Assembly (NCBI GenBank): GCA_002336915.1
Contig: DDET01000047.1
Coordinates: forward strand, 62,001-126,000
From: Bacteroidetes bacterium UBA1947
GTDB taxonomy: Bacteria > Bacteroidota > Bacteroidia > Chitinophagales > Chitinophagaceae
Length of the DNA stretch: 64,000 nt
Direction: 5' to 3'
Shown: in pieces, positions 60,856 to 64,000 of the stretch
Layout: every line of letters begins with the position of its first letter
Position numbering within the stretch: position 1 is the first letter of the stretch
Program-made: the position numbers and the translations under genes
The notes under the pieces: generated by a model
Databases searched by the model: none
The model's input: only the letters and a program-made list of their open reading frames with translations
Told to the model about the DNA's origin: nothing

Positions 60856-61581
60856 CTAAAAGACCACCAGTTCCGTACCCCTCAATATGGGCACTACGGG
60901 GTGCAGGTTTAGGCTGGCACAATATTCCATGTCCTGCTCAAGCCCATATGCTGCAAGGCGCTTATAATGGCTCGACTCTTTTAAGAACGAGATGATATCC
61001 TTTCCGCCGGAGGCATTGTAAATATACATTGCTGCACGTGTGCTGTCGCAGTTAATATCATACTGATCCTGTAGCAGGCTCGCAACAGCTCCTGCAAACA
61101 GGGTATCCTCCAGGTTAAAGCGGTCTTTCCATGCCGAGCAAGCCAGTAATACATTCCTGTTTTGCTTTGCAAGAAAATCACACACAGCTTCAAGGTTAAG
61201 GAAGGATCCGGTAATTATCGTTGCAGCATCTTTAACCATATGCAGCAGCCGTGTACCGTTGGTAGTAGTCAGTACCAGTGTTTTCCCTTTTACAAAATCT
61301 GCAGGGTACTCGGATGGAGAGTTACCATGTTCCAGGCCTTCAGCTATTTTGCCGTCGCGTTCGCCTGCAGTGATACTATTAGAAATTTGTTTGCCGAGAT
61401 CTATACATTCAGCTACACTCGCCACAGGGATCACCCGCGTCGCGCCGTTGTGCAATGCGGCAGCAATGGTGGATGTAGCACGGAATATATCAATAATGAC
61501 TACTACCGTATCTTTTGTATCGTATAGATTGAGCAGGGCTGGTGATAAACAAACCTCAAGCTTTGGCCGGCTACCGGGCAT
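60856..61581 (-). CDS. comB: 2-phosphosulfolactate phosphatase family protein
   Basis: 241 residues with V-I-I-D-I-F-R-A-T-S-T, R-D-G-K-I-A-E-G and T-T-T-N-G-T-R, the ComB signature. ComB hydrolyses 2-phosphosulfolactate in coenzyme M synthesis in archaea; in bacteria without coenzyme M the natural substrate is uncertain. Convergent with the pspC gene, whose stop is only 14 bases away. Confidence 0.86.
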   Translation of the reverse strand: MPGSRPKLEVCLSPALLNLYDTKDTVVVIIDIFRATSTIAAALHNGATRVIPVASVAECIDLGKQISNSITAGERDGKIAEGLEHGNSPSEYPADFVKGKTLVLTTTNGTRLLHMVKDAATIITGSFLNLEAVCDFLAKQNRNVLLACSAWKDRFNLEDTLFAGAVASLLQDQYDINCDSTRAAMYIYNASGGKDIISFLKESSHYKRLAAYGLEQDMEYCASLNLHPVVPILRGTELVVF

Positions 61582-61656
61582 ATCTCTTTACTTTTTATGA
61601 TCGCCTGCAAGATAAAATTAATCGTGTACAGGTAGCTACCTGCCGCGGATATAATT

Positions 61657-61687
61657 AAAAACGCCACGTAATGTACGTGGCGCTTTT
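61657..61687 (-). terminator. Terminator of the gldMN operon
   Basis: Stem GCCACGTA/TACGTGGC with an ATG loop, extended by AAAAC/GCTTTT ends; read on the minus strand it follows gldN and precedes GTTTTTAATT. Confidence 0.8.
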
Positions 61688-61705
61688 CGTATCGTTAGCA
61701 GGTTA

Positions 61706-62611
61706 TTAATATACCCACATGTCATGTTCTTTATTGAAGATGTCTTCACCAGCACGTTGTCCTTCGTAAAGTGATTCCATCTGGCTGTAGTTCTGCTCCC
61801 TGAATGACATATCGTAAGGGTTGCTGATCTTAACAATATGGCTGGAGAACCTGCGGGACTCAAAGAAATCATCCCAGGTTACACGTGCCACATCGTTTTC
61901 AGGATTGAATACCTCGTACTGGGCCAATAGTTCACGCGATTCAGGAAAGTATACCCAGAACATTGGCTTAGATGCACGGTAACTTCCGTCTTCATTATAA
62001 ATATCCTGCAGTGGCGCTATGCCCACTATTCTCACTACCATTTTACCCACATTGCGGTCAAATATCCAGTCTTCTTTAAGCCTGTATTTGGTAACGCTTT
62101 CCGGGTTGAACTCCTTGCGGGTTACTTTCATCTGCATATCACCTGTTACCGGGTCTTCAGCATATGTAGTATCCAGCTTGCCTTGCAGCATTTCGTTTAT
62201 CTGGTCTTTAGTAAGCGCCGTTGTAAAGCGATCATCAAAGTTAGAATAGGCCTTTACCTTACCCTTCTTGATACCATCAAGCAGTATTTCTATGAAATAA
62301 CCGCCACCGGTATTTTCATCGCCGGGATAACGGAAAGCAACATTCTGCCTTTCGCGGGTATCGATCTCGCGCCATGCACGTTTCTTCCACAGAACGTCAG
62401 CTTCGCGAACCGATTGCCAGTCAAGTGACTTGGAGATATGTGCAACACGATCTATTACACCGTCGCGTACAAGCGATGGTTGCCAGTTCTTGTTAACAGC
62501 TCCACCTGGCATATAACCTGTTTCAGGATCGCTATTCTGAGCAAATGCAACACCGCCGACAAAAAGTAGAGCAGTAGAAGCTGCAAGTTTGTATGATCTT
62601 AGGATATTCAT
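61706..62611 (-). CDS. gldN: Gliding motility / type IX secretion protein GldN
   Basis: 301 residues, signal peptide ending V-A-F-A-Q. Marks are K-K-R-A-W-R-E-I-D-T-R-E, the periplasmic P-M-F-W-V-Y-F-P-E-S-R, and the W-D-D-F-F-E-S-R-R-F block of GldN/PorN. GldN forms part of the periplasmic ring of the type IX secretion system with GldK. It follows gldM by 28 bases. It should export proteins such as the 6995-11242 adhesin. Confidence 0.93.
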   Translation of the reverse strand: MNILRSYKLAASTALLFVGGVAFAQNSDPETGYMPGGAVNKNWQPSLVRDGVIDRVAHISKSLDWQSVREADVLWKKRAWREIDTRERQNVAFRYPGDENTGGGYFIEILLDGIKKGKVKAYSNFDDRFTTALTKDQINEMLQGKLDTTYAEDPVTGDMQMKVTRKEFNPESVTKYRLKEDWIFDRNVGKMVVRIVGIAPLQDIYNEDGSYRASKPMFWVYFPESRELLAQYEVFNPENDVARVTWDDFFESRRFSSHIVKISNPYDMSFREQNYSQMESLYEGQRAGEDIFNKEHDMWVY

Positions 62612-62639
62612 GATCCTTGTATGATTTGCTTAGTTAAAA

Positions 62640-64000
62640 TTAATTTAATGATATCAACATTGAAGGTAACGAACGTGGTGTATTATCTGGTCCAACAGCT
62701 TTAATATCTTCTATAAATATTTTATCACCTGCGTGAGCCCTGTCAATAGCTTGCATTACCTGTGCGTTGGTTTTGAACAATGGGCCTGTTACAGGGAACG
62801 GTCCAATATACTCACCGCGCTTCGGCAACATACTAAAGTTAAAACTACGAACAACAAACCTTGCATCAAAGTCAAATCCTTTCAGGGAAGCGACCACACC
62901 CAGCTGTGCCTTAAAGATATCAGCCCTTATCACGCCACCTGGCTTACCAGCTATTTCAGCAACCGGATCTGGAATAAATTTAACGCGAACTTCCATGCTA
63001 CCTACCTTCTTGATACCGCCCGCCGCCTTATCATTGGCCATGATCTCAGCAGTAACTTTGCCCTGTTGCTTTACCATTACTTCGTAGTGGCCCAGCTCTT
63101 TAGGCGTTACTGTAGCGCCGGGTATGTTCAAAGAAACATCCTGTATAGAATAACCCGCTGCCGATACTGTTACCGGGTTAGGTACACCTATATAGAACAC
63201 GTTCATCTTATCAAGCTGCATTGACGCACCGGTAGAACCCACCATATATTGGAATTCATATGGCTTGGTCTCTATGTGGTCACCCATGTTTAGAGATACT
63301 GTACCTTTAATTGTCTGAAGACCAACGCCACTCGCTACAGTCTCCCATGAGGCAACACCATCTTTCGCAGGGTTTACTTTACCACTGCTTGCAGTTACCG
63401 TGGGTTGTATCGTCCTGTTATAAGCTGCAAGCATAATAGAAGCTTCAACTTTCTGGCCTGCAAGTGCATAACTCGTCTTAGGAACCGCTATCGCTTGTAT
63501 CGCATCAAACTTAAGATCAGTGCTGTGCGCCTCATCAAATAACTTGTTTACGATCAAAGCTTCACTGTTACGTACGTCATTTTGGAACTTAGATATCAGC
63601 GTAAGGGCGGCAACTGTTGGCATACTATGGAAGTATGCTACTTTCCAATCACCCTGCGGATTGTTATCCGAAGGCTTAGGCTTGTCGATCTTCAAAGGTA
63701 TAAGCGGCTCAATGATCTTTTGGTCAGGAGCATCAAGTTTGCTAATGAGCAATTCGCGAAGTGCCTGAAGTTTATTTTTCAACGAATCCCCACCATTTCT
63801 CTCAACAAGTAATAATGTAGTCGCATTGATATCATCTTCCCTTTTGGGTTCACCGGTTTCTGTTCTTCCGCCTGTCTCAGCTATGATACGGTCCTTCCAG
63901 TTCTCAAGATATTTAACCATCTGCTCAGACTGTGCCTTTACTTCATCAGCCCGAACTTTATAAGGATGCACTTTCTCATACTTTCCTGCCATCTTTTCAT
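62640..64000 (-). CDS. gldM: Gliding motility / type IX secretion motor protein GldM (5' end cut by window)
   Basis: About 453 residues are visible, all in the periplasmic part. The N-terminal membrane helix and start lie beyond 64000; the methionine at 63992 is internal. Marks are K-Y-E-K-V-H-P-Y, N-D-V-R-N-S-E-A, V-F-Y-I-G-V-P-N-P-V and the C-terminal I-F-I-E-D-I-K-A domain. GldM and GldL make the proton-driven motor that turns the gliding and secretion machine. gldL and gldK are expected to follow on the far side. Confidence 0.93.
   Translation of the reverse strand, partial: EKMAGKYEKVHPYKVRADEVKAQSEQMVKYLENWKDRIIAETGGRTETGEPKREDDINATTLLLVERNGGDSLKNKLQALRELLISKLDAPDQKIIEPLIPLKIDKPKPSDNNPQGDWKVAYFHSMPTVAALTLISKFQNDVRNSEALIVNKLFDEAHSTDLKFDAIQAIAVPKTSYALAGQKVEASIMLAAYNRTIQPTVTASSGKVNPAKDGVASWETVASGVGLQTIKGTVSLNMGDHIETKPYEFQYMVGSTGASMQLDKMNVFYIGVPNPVTVSAAGYSIQDVSLNIPGATVTPKELGHYEVMVKQQGKVTAEIMANDKAAGGIKKVGSMEVRVKFIPDPVAEIAGKPGGVIRADIFKAQLGVVASLKGFDFDARFVVRSFNFSMLPKRGEYIGPFPVTGPLFKTNAQVMQAIDRAHAGDKIFIEDIKAVGPDNTPRSLPSMLISLN

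Overview
The window comes from a Bacteroidota chromosome, probably in or near the Chitinophagaceae. The evidence is gldN and gldM (gliding and type IX secretion) at the right end, a very large secreted protein with a type IX C-terminal sorting domain, promoters of the TTG-N19/20-TAnnTTTG type typical of the phylum, the futalosine menaquinone genes mqnB and mqnD, and many outer-membrane barrels. The family placement is inference; the phylum is well supported.

Left chromosomal part (1-26,243). It holds a truncated TPR/adenylate-cyclase gene, a secreted protein of unknown role, two GT-C membrane glycosyltransferase-like proteins, class I aldolase (fbaB), and a 1,415-residue adhesin-like type IX cargo with eight Ig-like repeats. 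Next come menG and engB back to back. A tightly coupled run follows: patatin lipase, GNAT, NTF2-like and GlcD-like oxidase. After it lie a barrel protein, a Na+/solute symporter overlapping a LOG-family gene, an O-methyltransferase, a glucosaminidase with LysM domains, hpt, mqnD and mqnB (opposite strand), and a PTPS/QueD-folE pair.

Integrated element (26,255-49,441). A 67-bp exact direct repeat made of the 3' part of a tRNA-Pro(GGG) gene brackets about 23 kb of visibly more AT-rich DNA. A tyrosine recombinase lies just inside the left end. A short near-identical motif near both ends may be integrase arm sites. The cargo is mostly defence-like. It has two diverged ApeA-like HEPN proteins (same R-N-Y-Y-T-H motif at nearly the same residue) interleaved with two PD-(D/E)XK-type nucleases and three small unknown proteins. 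A type I restriction-modification operon (hsdM, hsdS, three unknown genes, hsdR) follows, ending in a YgjP-like metallopeptidase and another nuclease-like protein. The right end carries element-maintenance genes (a RecA-like AAA ATPase, a DUF3871 protein, small ORFs, and an XRE repressor with two matching operators). No relaxase, conjugation, capsid or terminase genes are visible, so the element looks like a non-self-transferring integrative island or satellite.

Right chromosomal part (49,442-64,000). It holds the old tRNA-Pro terminator, a small lipoprotein, a fatty-acid desaturase, a START-like protein, a frameshifted porin remnant, a DUF2490 protein, a winged-helix protein of the AlkZ type, a TPR histidine kinase, lon, a TlpA-like lipoprotein, a padR-pspC pair, comB, gldN, and gldM cut by the window end.

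The most interesting part is the element's cargo: the twin HEPN genes with their nuclease neighbours, and the unusual three-gene insert between hsdS and hsdR.
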